In this document: piece by piece, positions 13,001 to 24,061 of the stretch
Numbering within the stretch: position 1 is the stretch's first letter
Layout: each line of letters starts with the position of its first letter
Source: Scedosporium boydii
Taxonomy: Eukaryota > Ascomycota > Sordariomycetes > Microascales > Microascaceae
NCBI GenBank assembly: GCA_002221725.1
Contig: NJFT01000049.1
Location: 146,940 to 210,939, forward strand
DNA length: 64,000 nucleotides
Direction of reading: 5' to 3'
Program-made: the position numbers and the translations under genes
Notes under the pieces: model-generated
The model's database searches: none
Told to the model about the DNA's origin: nothing
The model's input: the letters and a program-made list of their open reading frames with translations, nothing else

Positions 13001-16000
13001 AAACCGATCGGTATCGACATCAGCCATGTTGTAGTCGGGGAGAGGAGTAGAGAATAGGGCATCGGTATTCGGTTTACCGAACACGATCTTGACGCTACCA
13101 CTTGCCGTCAGCTCCATGTCCGCCTCACTTGTGGCACCTCCGGAAACAGGGCACGAGTAGAGCGCAAAGTTAGCGGTGGTTTCCTTCCCGCCAACTCCAG
13201 CGCTGCGGCTGATGCTCGTCAGAGTAACAAGAGTCTCGACACCGGCGTTGTTATCATCCTCAAACGCGATAGCCCGAGGGATGGAAAGATCGTGAAGCTC
13301 GAGAATTTCGACCTCTTCGTCACCGGCAAGGTACTTCGCCGCCTCGATAGCCATCGCGCAATAACCAGCGGCAGGGAAGACGGTCTGTCCCTGCAATTGA
13401 TGGCCCTCCATCCACGGGATCTCCGAGACCTTGAGAACATTCTGCCAGCGCAGTTCGCGGTCTGTCGAGTCTGGGCACCGCACACCAAGTAACTCGTGGA
13501 ACCGGTCCTGGCGGCCGCGCATCTTCCGCGACCTACGAGATTCTTGCCAGTGCGTCCTGCCGTGGTTCCACTTGTACGAAGGGAGACCGACCACCAGCTT
13601 CGGTTTCGAGAGGGAGGCAGCGCCAGACACCAGCTTTTCATACGACTGGAAGTCGACGCCCTGGGAACCGAGCAGGGTCCAGACGAAGCCCAAAGACTCC
13701 GAAAAGGATTGGACGTCACTCTTGCCGCGGCTGAGGACACCAGTGTACGGAAGCGTGCTCGATCGAACCTCTCCGATGTTTTGGGTCGCGGGTCCCTTGA
13801 GGGCCGGGTGAGGACCGACCTCGACGGCACAGACGATTTGAGGATCGCTTGTCATGGCATTCTTGACGGCGTCGGCGAAGCGGACGGCGTTTTGCATATT
13901 GTCTCGCCAATACTCACCCTGGAGCACCTCGCTGGCTTCCACAGGCTTGTCCTCGGGGAAGACGCTGGAGAACCAGGAGCAGGTGCTGTCTTGAGGGTTG
14001 TTGACCTGGACACCGCAGGCCTGTAGGGCACTCACATATGGGTCACCGCAGGGGAGCATGTGGTGTGAGTGGTAGGCAGTGTCGACCTTCAGAACTCTGG
14101 CGAACTTCTTCTCTTCGTCAAAGACCTTCTTAGCGTGGACGATGGCATCAACGTCACCCGACAAGGTAACACTCGCCGAGGAGTTGTGGGCGGCGATAGC
14201 AAGACGGCCTCTGAAAGCTCGCAGGCTAAGGAGATCGTGCGCATCCTCCCACGAAGTGCCCACAGCCATCATGGCGCCCTGGCTCTTTTGTCCGGTGGTA
14301 ACGTCGATCACATTACCGGCTAGCTTGGCGTACAGGCCTCGGTAGTACGCAACCCGGAGGGCGTCCTTGTCCGAGAGGAAACCGGCAGCGTACGCGGCCC
14401 CGATCTCACCGGAGGAATGTCCCACTACGGCTGAGAACTTGATTCCGGCAGCAAGTAGGAGGTCGACAAGAATGATCTGGATGGCCGTGCACAACGGCTG
14501 GGACAGGGCGGCTTCAGCGATGCGCGACGTGTCATTTCCGGCCATCATCTCCTGCTCCAGGTTCCACTCTGGGCGGTCCCCTTCCGGCAGCGTGGTCAAA
14601 AACTGGTCGAGTTCTTGGACCCGCTTGCGAACAAACTCGGAGGAGCGGATGAGCTCGGCACCCATGGCGGGCCACTGCGCACCCTGGCCAGTGAAGACGC
14701 CAAGGATGTGCGGCGTGCCCTTGATGTTAGACCGTGTGCCAACGGTGGTGCCACCACCAGTCTGCGCGAGCTTCTCATCTATCTTGGCCTTGAGCTCCTC
14801 GATGGTCCCAGCAGAGAAGGACACTTTGAAGGGGAGCTGGCTCCTACGTGACTGAAGTGTCCAAGCGAGGTCAACTGGGTTGATCTCGGGGTTCTCGCCA
14901 AGGTGCTCCGAGTAAGCCTGGAGCTGGGCGACCAAAGAGGCCTCGGACACAGCCGAGAAGACAAAGGGTGTGAAAGAAGGACGAGGAGTAACGACATCGC
15001 TCTCAGCGGCAGGGCAGTACTCCTCTACGATGGCATGGGCATTGCTGCCACCGAAACCGAAGCTGTTAACACTGACACGACGGGGGACGCCCTCGGGCAG
15101 CTGGGGCCAGGGCTTGATGCTGGTGGGAACCTCGAGGCCCTTGTAGAATGGCTCGATAGCAGGGTTTAGGCTGTTAAAAAGGAGGTTCGGGGGGATGATG
15201 CCCTTCTGGATGATCCCGGAGGCCTTGAGGAGGCCGGCAATACCAGCAGCGCCCTCAGTGTGACCAATAACGGTCTTGACGGATCCTACATACAGGGGGG
15301 CCATCCCGTCGGCAGCAAAGGTGCCGAAGCAACGGTGGATAGCAGCGGCCTCCTTGGGGTCACCGGCCTTGGTTCCGGTACCATGGGCCTCGAAGAACTG
15401 AGGGCGATCATACGGATTCTTCTCAGGATCCAAGCCGGCTCGCTGGTATGTCTGGCGGATGAGCATCGCCTGGGCCTCGGTATTAGGGACCGTGATACCG
15501 TTTGAGAAACCGTCCTGGTTGGCGCCCGTCTCGCGGATCAGACATTCGATGTGGTCACCATCGGCGATGGCGTCGCTCAACCTCTTCAAAACGACGGCCG
15601 CTACACCCTCACCACGGGCGTAGCCGTTGGCCTCGGAGTCCCACATGCGGGAACGGCCGGTAGGGGAAAGCATCTTCATCTTGCTCTCAAAGATGAAGGC
15701 CTCTATAGAGTAGAGAGATTCAGTTAGCCAGCGGCTCGAAATATCACTCTCGCAACCCTTAACTTGAATAACCCGAAGCGAGGAAGAACTTACCAGGTCC
15801 GAGGATCACCTGAGTACCGCATGCAACAGCAACTCGCGACTCGCCGCATCGCAACGCCCGGACACCTTGATGCACGGCAATCAGACTGGACGAGCAGGCG
15901 GTGTCGATAGTCATCGAGGGACCGTGCCAGTCGAAAAAGTAAGACACACGGTTGGAGATGATGGCGCGGTTAGTCCCGGTGGCGAAATAGGTCGGGATCG

Positions 16001-16436
16001 TGTTGAGATCCCGGAGGAGGGCATCGTTGTAATCGACACCCATAGTGCCGACGTATACGGCTGTATCAGAGCCGCGGAGAGCATCCAGGGTGTGGCCACC
16101 AGCCTCCAGGGCCTCGTAGACCGTCTCGAGGAGGAGGCGTTGTTGCGGGTCGATCGAGTCAGCCTCGTTAGGGCTGATGTTGAAAAAGGGTGCATCGAAG
16201 ACCTTGATGTCCTCCTCCATGAGATACGAGTGTCGGACGTTTGAGGTACCATGGTGGGTACCGTCAGGATGGAAAAATCCTGTAGCGTTGAAGCGCTCAG
16301 GAGGGATCTCGGAACCCACATCACGGGGATTCTCGAGCAGCTTCCACAGTTTTGATGGGGAGCTGGAGCCGCCGGGGAAGCGGCAGCCACTGCCGACAAT
16401 GGCGATAGGCTCAGGTCTTAGAAGTGTCATTGTCAT
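4018..16436 (-). CDS. Hybrid highly reducing PKS-NRPS megasynthase
   Basis: Three exons (16436-15794, 15702-8944, 8867-4018) give 4,083 residues. The second intron is set by the ACP junction, where VLQE joins [10 protein letters not shown]. Domains in order, with rough residue positions: KS 8-435 (DTACSSS, EAHGTGT), AT 545-880 (GHSSGE), DH 945-1260 ([11 protein letters not shown]), cMT 1390-1620 (EIGAGTGG), KR 2165-2350 (SNYAAAN), ACP about 2497 (GVDSL), a Ser/Thr/Pro linker, C about 2780 (HHIIMDG), A about 3257 ([11 protein letters not shown]), T about 3682 (GGNSL), and R-like from 3762 (VTGATGFLA). There is no ER domain; a trans-ER lies at 33709-34893. Known for the family: it makes acyl amino acids released as tetramic acids or aldehydes. 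Odd: in the R domain the expected YxxxK reads YVATR. The start at 16436 gives the usual [15 protein letters not shown] beginning; the frame extends upstream to 16700 without family features. The amino acid used cannot be told by eye. Confidence 0.95.
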
Positions 16437-17696
16437 CTTAAAGAAAGAATGAGGGGTAGAAGACCGTAGAGAGCTTGAGATAGGTTTGGAAAGGGGGATG
16501 TACGCTTCGTCTAGATGTATAACGAGGAGGTGTTGAAACGTTTCGTCTAGGAGAAGCTCACTCAACCCATAAAGGACATTGGTAGAATTGCTCAGCTGTT
16601 TCTCTGATCGAGCTGTTCCTCGAGAGCTTCCATAGAAGAGTGTGCGCGTGTGCTTGTATGTATATGAATTATGTCCTGGAACTGAATCTCGTCCTAACAA
16701 GCCCCTATTTTCTTTTCGAGATAGACAGTAGTAGCCTCTACTCCTTTACTTTCGAAACTCATCGCCAAGCAACTCCGTATCACTCCCTTTCGTAGCTAAT
16801 CGGAGCTCAGCACTTGCAACCACAACTCACTCGCCGTTTCCGTCCTACTTTCCGGCCCTCATTCCCATCGTGATACGCCGTCCGCCGATGTTCACAACTG
16901 GGTCTATCATCGCAGCCACCGGACAAAAAACGAATTGGCGAATCAGGAGCTCCTCTCTAGCTCAGCAAGAACTTGCAGGAAATCCAACCACACCTCCGCC
17001 GAACACGCCGAACGCCGTATCTGCACCGAAGATGCAGGGGAACGGCAACCAACCCCCACCTCCGAACCGGACAGATCGATAAAGGGTGGCTGACTCATTA
17101 ATCGCCGAAGGATCGGGGCTTAGGCTCATGGGGCCACGGGTAGGCGTGGCTCTAATATGCGCGTCTCTGTGCCGAGGCAACTTCGTGTCTAGAATCTAGA
17201 TTCCGATATTCCCAGTCTTGGGAGTCTTGCGATAGTCCATGGCTTTGTCTAGTTCTAATGTCTACCCAAAGTTCCGTGAGAAAATTATGCCAAGACCGAC
17301 GAATCGGTCCGTTGTAATGCAAAAGAAGCAGGAAATCATGTAAATTGGCTGCAAACGGAATAAGACGAGGACAACGACACGTCTCGAAGGCCCTTTTCTG
17401 AGCATGCCGTGCCACCAAACTCATTAATCTATACCTAAACCGGGGAAAATGCAGCTCAGTTCGTTGGCAAACCCCAGTTTTCCCCGCGCATAACAAAACA
17501 AAGCGCATGTAAGATGTAAGAAGAAAAAGGAAATTTAAACGAGGATGAGGAGAAAGAAGGGATGTGAAGTAAAGGACATCAGCCGAACCGAGGAAGAAGA
17601 AAAAAATCGTATGTGTGACCCGAAAAGAATAAGAAACTCCGTGCAACCCAAGAAATAAGTAATGCCACCCGATCCCAATCTCTAAAAACCCAAATT
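16437..17696. promoter_or_regulatory. PKS-NRPS promoter region and 3' flank of the regulator gene
   Basis: These 1.26 kb separate the PKS-NRPS start from the end of the Zn2Cys6 gene, both on the minus strand, so the stretch should hold the synthase promoter. A near-palindrome with TCGA at both ends (16608-16623 region) is visible just upstream. I cannot assign it to a factor, and it does not fit the AflR consensus TCGN5CGA. An open frame at 17152-17901 overlaps the regulator in another frame and is rejected. Confidence 0.4.
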
Positions 17697-19412
17697 TCAT
17701 ATACGTAGTACCATTCGAAGTCGTGATAATCTTTGGTGGACCTCCATTTCCAGATCGCTCATCATATTCTGGCCGCAATTCATTGAAAACGGAAGGCCCG
17801 GGGCTGCGCTCCCCAGAAGTCCCCCTGGCGACAGCGGCTCCCTCGGGTCTTGCTGGTGCGATGATCTCGCAGGTGAGGAGTTGCTCAACGGCGTCAGGCA
17901 TTGTTTGACGGCCTCACTTTGGCGTTCAACTAGGTACGAGCATAAGTGCACGACGGATACCATCCGGATGTCGGCTAGAGGGGAGGCCGCCGAGGAGCCG
18001 AAACCGAAGCCGGAGGAATCGGTGTCGTTCGTTGCGCGGAGCAAGAGGTCGGCGTCAAGTTGAAGGGCGATCAAGACGATGACGTAGATGCTGAGAAGCA
18101 AACCGTGGCAGGCCATGACGAGATGGCCCACGACGATGCTGGAATACTGGTTCAGCCCCTTCCCGCCGCCCTGGGCAGCCAAGTCGACGCGCAGGCAGCG
18201 CAGGATCTCCAGCAGCTGGTGGGAGGCGGCAAAGGCGTTGTGAATCACGTCCCCGAGCCTGGGCGCCTCGACAGGAGCCGGGTGATTTTGACTGTCGGAG
18301 AATAGCATATCGGACGAGACGTGGGCCAGCCATGCGGCGACGGGCTTAAAGGCCGTATCGTTGAGCATTAGGCCGGACTTATCCCCTGGTGATGACTGAG
18401 GCGCTGTTGCCTCGGCCAAGAGACAGCTCGAGCTAAGCAGGGGGTGAAGGCGCGTGCTCAGCTGAGATAACTGCGCAATGCTGGCTGATGGTGTTCTGGT
18501 GTCGGGGGTAGGTGTCCTAATAAGTTCGGGGCCGAAACTGCTCAAACTACTCAAACTACTCAAGCTGCTCCCAATGCTACCACTACTACGACAACTTGTG
18601 AAAATGTCGCTCTCGCTCTCACTACTAGAAGGTTCCGTGGTAAGGTCCCAGCTCAGTAGGGAGGAGGAGACAGTGTTGGACGCTGCGGCCGCGCCGGAAT
18701 GGGTCTGTGGATCCAGCAGAGGATACATGTTGGTGTCGTGCCGTTCACTTCTGTGCCCCGGCATCTCGCCCCAGCTCACGAGATTTAGCCAGGGCCATTC
18801 GGTGGTAGGATCGGTAGACGTCGTGAAGTTTCTGTACGGATCCATGGGGGCCGTGGGAGCTGTGGTGGGCGGGGTGGTGGTGGTGCTGTTGTTGTTGGTG
18901 GTGGTGTTGTTGATAGCGGTGCCCCCATTGGCGCCGATACCAGCACTACCGACGGGGACATCGCCATGCGGAGTTGCCAGAGCATTGTCTGAGCCGGTAA
19001 GAGGCCATTGGCGCGATTCAAGCGAGCTATTTTGTCTATGCCTGCTACTGCCTCCGTTATTATTGCTGATATTACCATTGTTGCTGCTGTTGCCGTTATT
19101 GCTGCCATTGGTATTTCCACCACCATTGTTGTTATTGGATCTGTTGTCTTCGTTGTCGGATAGTGAGGAGGGGATGGAGATAATTGAGGTAGCGGCGGCT
19201 TCTGTTGTTCGATATCTGCTGGGACGGCCTTTTGGCAAACTGAAGCTGTATACACACTGGGCTCCTTGCCGAAGACATCGATTGCATGCTCCGGTGGTGT
19301 TCGATTCCGACCGCGCACATCGCAGCTTCTGGCCGTGGCACCGATCACACGACTGCCGCATTGTGGTGGTGGTGGCGGCCGTCGTTGTCTCGGAACCCAA
19401 ATTCTGCGACAT
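17697..19412 (-). CDS. AflR-like Zn2Cys6 transcription factor (cluster regulator)
   Basis: A single-exon gene for 571 residues. The Zn2Cys6 binuclear cluster is at the N-terminus (C22, C25, C32, C43, C46, C53), followed by a basic linker (KGRPSRYR). Then come an Asn/Gly-rich low-complexity stretch (about 90-125), Thr- and Ser-rich tracts, and a C-terminal helical region of the kind seen in AflR-type regulators (LLEILRCLRV, HLVMACHGLLLSIYV). It ends EVHQRLSRLRM, a typical ending for the type. Position next to the PKS-NRPS in the same orientation suggests it is the pathway-specific activator; that is inference. The polyasparagine and Ser tracts come from short trinucleotide-like repeats and may vary between strains. 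The start is the first ATG before the finger. Confidence 0.88.
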   Translation of the reverse strand: MSQNLGSETTTAATTTTMRQSCDRCHGQKLRCARSESNTTGACNRCLRQGAQCVYSFSLPKGRPSRYRTTEAAATSIISIPSSLSDNEDNRSNNNNGGGNTNGSNNGNSSNNGNISNNNGGSSRHRQNSSLESRQWPLTGSDNALATPHGDVPVGSAGIGANGGTAINNTTTNNNSTTTTPPTTAPTAPMDPYRNFTTSTDPTTEWPWLNLVSWGEMPGHRSERHDTNMYPLLDPQTHSGAAAASNTVSSSLLSWDLTTEPSSSESESDIFTSCRSSGSIGSSLSSLSSLSSFGPELIRTPTPDTRTPSASIAQLSQLSTRLHPLLSSSCLLAEATAPQSSPGDKSGLMLNDTAFKPVAAWLAHVSSDMLFSDSQNHPAPVEAPRLGDVIHNAFAASHQLLEILRCLRVDLAAQGGGKGLNQYSSIVVGHLVMACHGLLLSIYVIVLIALQLDADLLLRATNDTDSSGFGFGSSAASPLADIRMVSVVHLCSYLVERQSEAVKQCLTPLSNSSPARSSHQQDPREPLSPGGLLGSAAPGLPFSMNCGQNMMSDLEMEVHQRLSRLRMVLRI

Positions 19413-21299
19413 TTTGGCTATGTGTGCAGCACTTTTTTCTTCAAGAAGTGATGGTGTGAAGCCCAGAAGAAGGTTGTGTCTCCATGAGTCGAATGTTTGG
19501 GGATTGGATGGTGGGTGTGGGGAGGGGCAGAAAGGAACGCGGAACGATGAAGATTATGATGGAGAAACTGGACTCTGCCACTTAACCGGGAGGTAGCATC
19601 GACGGGGACACTTGCAGTTTGACCTGTCGTAGGCGGAATTCTTCGCCGCAAGTCATATGAAGCAAGGCATTCGTCCCTCTGCCACTCTGCCACTCTGCCA
19701 CTCTGTCACTTCTCCTGGCGCAGTCAAGGACCACTGCGGGCGCTTACAATCTAGAAGTTTGGATGGGGCTCCTCCTGACGTAGGATTAATCAATTCAGCT
19801 CCAGATACTTTTCTTAGTAGAGTCTCATTCGTCGTTTCTTCGCCTACCAAACTGGCCCGTCGCAACCAAAAATACTACTACCAAGGCTTATTGAACTCTC
19901 TCAGCTTCTGACTTCTTACTTTCCCACCACTACTGCTGAGGTCATACTTGCAGTTAAGATGGAATGAAAAGAATCTGACCCTGATGCTACCCACCCCGCC
20001 CTGCCAAGAGAGTTTCGTCTCCTTTCTCTTCACCGAACATATCCACCCATCCACCATTCCATGCATCACGCCCATCAGGGTCTCGCTCGCATAGAATATC
20101 TTCAACCCCAAAGCGCGGGTACCTAGTGCGGTAATAAACTAGAAGCCGACATCCCGACATTCACCCATGTTCCAGAATCAAGGCCACAAGGCCACCAGGC
20201 CAGGGGTGGGCGTTGGCGTTGTGTTTGTTGGGGGCCGCTGCGCCGTTGATCCGTGGGATGGAGCAGACCAGCCAAGACGAAAAGTGTATACACGCTAGCA
20301 GTTCTTCCGCTTCAATTGGCTTATTACCGCCAAGTGGCGTGGCGGGATCGTAAACTGGCTAGTTGCTAGCTTCGTAGTTTATGTCGCATAGCCTAGCTGA
20401 ATAGGGATTAGGGAGTCGAGGGACGAAACACTAGCCCGTAGTGACCTTCAGTCTCCGAAGCTAGCCCATCCCTGTAGCTGCACGGCATGTAAACACGCTT
20501 GAGCCCCTGCCACACTGCATCCAACGACCTCTCAGTCCTGATTCCTGAGAGACAGGCACGTTATCTTTGTTCTCGCCTGGATGCAACAGTGCAGCCGAGG
20601 CTCTTATCATCAAATTGATGGTATCTGTAGTAAGCCCAGGGCATACATACAGGCCGTGCTGTCATGGAACCATAAAGGGAGCATTGTCTAAGCTCAATTG
20701 ACAAGTACGTGCTTTGCCAGGGCTACCATTCTCCCGCACTTGCAGCTTTTTCATTGATGACCTTCTATTTCTGGCAAGCGAGCCGCTTCAGGATTTCATG
20801 TACTCATATAATATTACTGCGACCCTTCAAACGACCGTATCTCGCGTTCTGCAGCGAGGGGTTACAACGGTGGGAACACGAAAAAACAAATGAATTAATT
20901 CAATTTGGGCCCCCTACATGTACGAAGTATGCAAGTGCGTGGATCTCGGTTCCCGGAACGGTTGTGGTGTGTGTCCCAGACAGGAAACTGATCCACCGCG
21001 TTGCAGTCGCGGGCTCCGCTTCCTGTCATGAACTCGCGGGGTCTCAGATATCAGACAAGATTAGATGATGGATTGTGCGTGTCTTGATTACAGTAAAATT
21101 ACAGTAAACTAGATTGTTGGGATCATCTCCATAGAACAAATTCGAGTGAAGAATAGAATCTGTTGAGGCAGCTATGTAAAACTCCCGCTTGTTTTACTAC
21201 TTCTAAATAATAAGGAAATACAGAAGAAAATCAGAGATTAGAGACTAGAAACCAGAAACCTGCAAATTACTCCCTCCACTCGCTTCTAACTCCCAAGCT
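19413..21299. other. Intergenic, regulator promoter
   Basis: About 1.9 kb between the regulator start and the end of the Gfo/Idh/MocA gene. It should contain the regulator promoter next to 19413. A short tandem of CCACTCTG-like units lies at 19680-19707. I see no coding segment with domain or splice support. Confidence 0.45.
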
Positions 21300-22807
21300 T
21301 CACCGATAAGTGCTCGTAGGCCTCGGGCCAAGCCCGCTCTTCACATAGGCCATATCAATCATCTTCATCTGCTCAATAGAATCTTCGCCAGTGATCCAGT
21401 ACTCCGTCGGGCGACCCTTGATCCTGTTGACGAATTGCTCAAGCTGGTGCCTGTACGACATCCAGAACGTCTCACCGGGCACCTTGTCGGCGAACTCGGG
21501 GCCGGCCTCGGCGAAGGTGTAGGCCTTGTGCGAGTTCTTCTCGGTCCACTTCTTGACAGTCTTGCCGTCACTGTCACGGATCTCATACTGGTCCGTGACA
21601 TCGATGCGGTGCCAGAAGACTCCGTGGATGAGGCCGTGTAGAGTGACCTCACGCGTGCGCAGCTTCTTCTGACTGGCAGCTTGGAGCTTCCCGTCGTCGT
21701 CAGGGACGACAACCTCCCTGTGCTTGACGGTGATGTATGAAGTCCGCGGTAGCGCCTCGGTCCTCAGCGAACTAGACGCCTCTCCAATGCCCCCGCCGGG
21801 GAAGCGGAATTTGGCCTGGAAGGCATAGTCGGCCTTGTCGTGGACGCCCTCGGTGTAGGCCTCCGCATCGCAGCTCACGCACTCCTCGGGAGTGGCGCCG
21901 AAAACCAATCGGAGCGCCGCGTAGTTGTACGTGCCCATGGACATCATGGTGCCACCCGCAAGGGGGTAGTTGTAGTGGATGTCATTTATCCCAGTTGTCC
22001 ACCAGGGTAGCGACGAGTGCGTCTTGGCATGGACCACGTCCTTCGGACTGACGAACGAGAGGAAGTATTGCCAGCTGGGGTAGAAGCGGTTGTGGAAGGC
22101 CTCGAGAAGCACGGGCCCATCGGGCTTGGACAGCTCAGGCAGGTTGAAGAGCAACTCGGCCTCGGTCGAGTTGGCAACAGAGGGCTTCTCGAGTAGAACA
22201 TGCTTGCCGGCGCGGATGGCGCGGGCGGCCCACTCGAAGTGGAAGCTATTCGGCAGGGGGACGAGGACGCAGTCAATGTTGGGGTCGTCAAGAATGTCTG
22301 TGGGATGGGGAGTACCATTGTTAGCAATTGTTTCTCGTTCCTTTCCCCCTTTGGGTCTTTCAGTATTCGGGCGGGCGGATGCCACATGAAGGAACCAAGT
22401 GGAAGGAGATTGCGGTGCGCATAATGCACCCATCTCATGCAGGCCAAGCAATGGAACTTGAAAGGAGACATGGCGACTCACCCTGGTAGGAGTCCTTGAC
22501 TTCGGGAATTCCGTGGGACTTGGCAAAAGCCTCAGCCTTAGTTCGGTCTCGTGCAGCGACAGCTTGCACGATTACTTCGGGATGCGACTTGGCAGGGATG
22601 ATGAGGGTCAATGGTCTGCTTGCTTGATTAGTGCCCTCTGTTTTCCTTCGGGCCCGAGGAGGGGGGGGGGGGGGGGGAAAATGGAGGCAGGGGAGGCACT
22701 CACGCAACGCCCGCCGCTCCTAGAATTCCAAACTTGAGTGCTGTGCTCTTCTTTTCCACCTGTGGTGGGTTGAAGGCCGACCAGATGCGACTGGCCAATG
22801 CTGCCAT
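21300..22807 (-). CDS. Gfo/Idh/MocA-family NAD(P)-dependent oxidoreductase
   Basis: Three exons (22807-22704, 22615-22482, 22297-21300) give 411 residues. The joins restore family sequence: FGILGAAGVA runs into PLTLIIPAKSHPEV, and DSYQ into DILDDPN. The N-terminal Rossmann motif (GILGAAGVA, residues about 27-35), the following AARD and the EKP motif (GKHVLLEKPSV) with its catalytic Lys are all present. The C-terminal GFO_IDH_MocA sheet domain follows. It resembles fungal D-xylose 1-dehydrogenase / trans-1,2-dihydrobenzene-1,2-diol dehydrogenase-type proteins. Family members oxidise or reduce sugar-like or cyclic hydroxyls; the substrate here is unknown. Location between the regulator and the FAD oxidase suggests cluster membership, but the type is widespread, so it could be a bystander. 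Intron 1 contains a run of 17 C on the coding strand. Confidence 0.88.
22661..22677. repeat. G17 homopolymer inside an intron
   Basis: Seventeen consecutive G on the plus strand, read as a C tract in the pyrimidine-rich part of intron 1 of the Gfo/Idh/MocA gene. Such a long C tract is unusual as a polypyrimidine tract and is a likely length-variable or sequencing-error site. Confidence 0.8.
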
Positions 22808-24061
22808 TTTTCTGAACCGAATGAAAAAGACTGGGAAGATATTCTGACAAGTGGTCGACTTGGCGTTGTGAGCTTCGTGTCCGTACGGTGTCTTGGAGCT
22901 CTGCACCTCTCTTTGCTCGGATTGCGCGAGGAGTTCGGACCGAACCGGGAAGCAAATAAAAAGGGGGGTTGGAGAGGGGATTGAAGCCGACTGAGAAAGA
23001 AGAAAAGCAGGCTCACGAGGTGTTTTTGTCGAAGAAGAAGGGGTAAATAGCGCGTTGCTTGGGCTCGTCGGCAGATAGGTGGAAGGACAGATAGATCGGT
23101 AGGCAAGATGGGAAAAGAAAACAGAAGCCGGTGGGGCAGGAGTGAGATTCAAGCAATCAATCGCAAATCGTCAAATGAGAGAGCAGGAGAGCAGCAGAGC
23201 CCTCGATAAAGTAGTGATTCGGCGTTTTTTGGGCGGCGCCCGGGGAGCATTAGTCTATCCGGTGGCGCATCTGGTGGCGTTGGGCGTTATAGCAATGCAC
23301 CGAAAGCCGATGCCTCTGCACCAATAAAGGAGGGTGGCGCTCAATCCTCCCGCCTTGGCATATTTAACCCTAGAAGATGACGAGATGTACCTTATTTCAT
23401 TCGTATTAGAGCCTACGTGTACGAGTAGCGTTATCACTGGCCAGGCTCCAGGCTCCGGTGGTGTAACCTTGGTAGACAACCGAAGCTGCGCTGGTGACCT
23501 CCCACACACCCCATGTGTGTGGACGAAAGTTCCTAGTGGCTCACCCACTTTGCTGCCAAACGCCCGTCCCGCACCATCCTTGCCAGGTAGACCCTTGACC
23601 AGTCCGTGCTGAAGGCTGTTTGTCCTGCATTCCTACCCTAAAAGTGCACCCTACGAAGTGCCTCAAACACTCAAACTCCGCTAGGCCGCGTACCTGGTCA
23701 ACATGTCTACGTAGGTGGGGGGCCACATGCAAGATGAAGGAGAAGGAGGGAAGATCTTACGAGTTTAGCTGTTGGGAGCTGGACTGGGCAGTGGCGGGAT
23801 GAAATTTAAGGAAAATGCGTGTTTGCAGATTGGGGTGAGATCATGGAGCAGCTGATAATAGGATAATAAAGAGCTGACGTTTTATAGTAATATTAATGCC
23901 TCGGCAGCAAGAGGGCACTTAAAAATACGAGTAAGATCTAAAACCTACGGAAAGAAGGGAAGAAAAAAAAATGTCGTAGCCCGTTTTATTTGATTGAGAA
24001 AAAGAGGCAAAAGGAGAAGAGTTAAGATGAGGAGACAGATATCCCTACCCGGAGGGGACGT
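22808..24061. other. Intergenic, no gene supported
   Basis: Promoter side of the dehydrogenase gene (right of 22808) and 3' flank of the FAD oxidase gene. The reading frames seen at 23142-23802 are short, mutually overlapping and without domain features. Confidence 0.5.

Noticed and set aside
4018..16436. Assignment of the synthase to a named product (cytochalasan, fusarin or decalin tetramic acid)
   Set aside because: The hydrolase, methyltransferase or pericyclase genes expected in those clusters are absent, and the A-domain specificity cannot be read reliably by eye.
16437..16700. N-terminal extension of the PKS-NRPS to an upstream ATG
   Set aside because: The added residues are unlike the family, and the KS domain starts right after the Met at 16436.
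17152..17901. Open frame of 249 codons on the minus strand after the regulator
   Set aside because: It overlaps the regulator C-terminus in another frame, and the regulator already ends in a typical way; no domain.
18478..19596. Open frame of 372 codons on the plus strand
   Set aside because: It is antisense to the Zn2Cys6 gene; the leucine/valine-rich sequence is the mirror of its Asn, Ser and Thr repeats.
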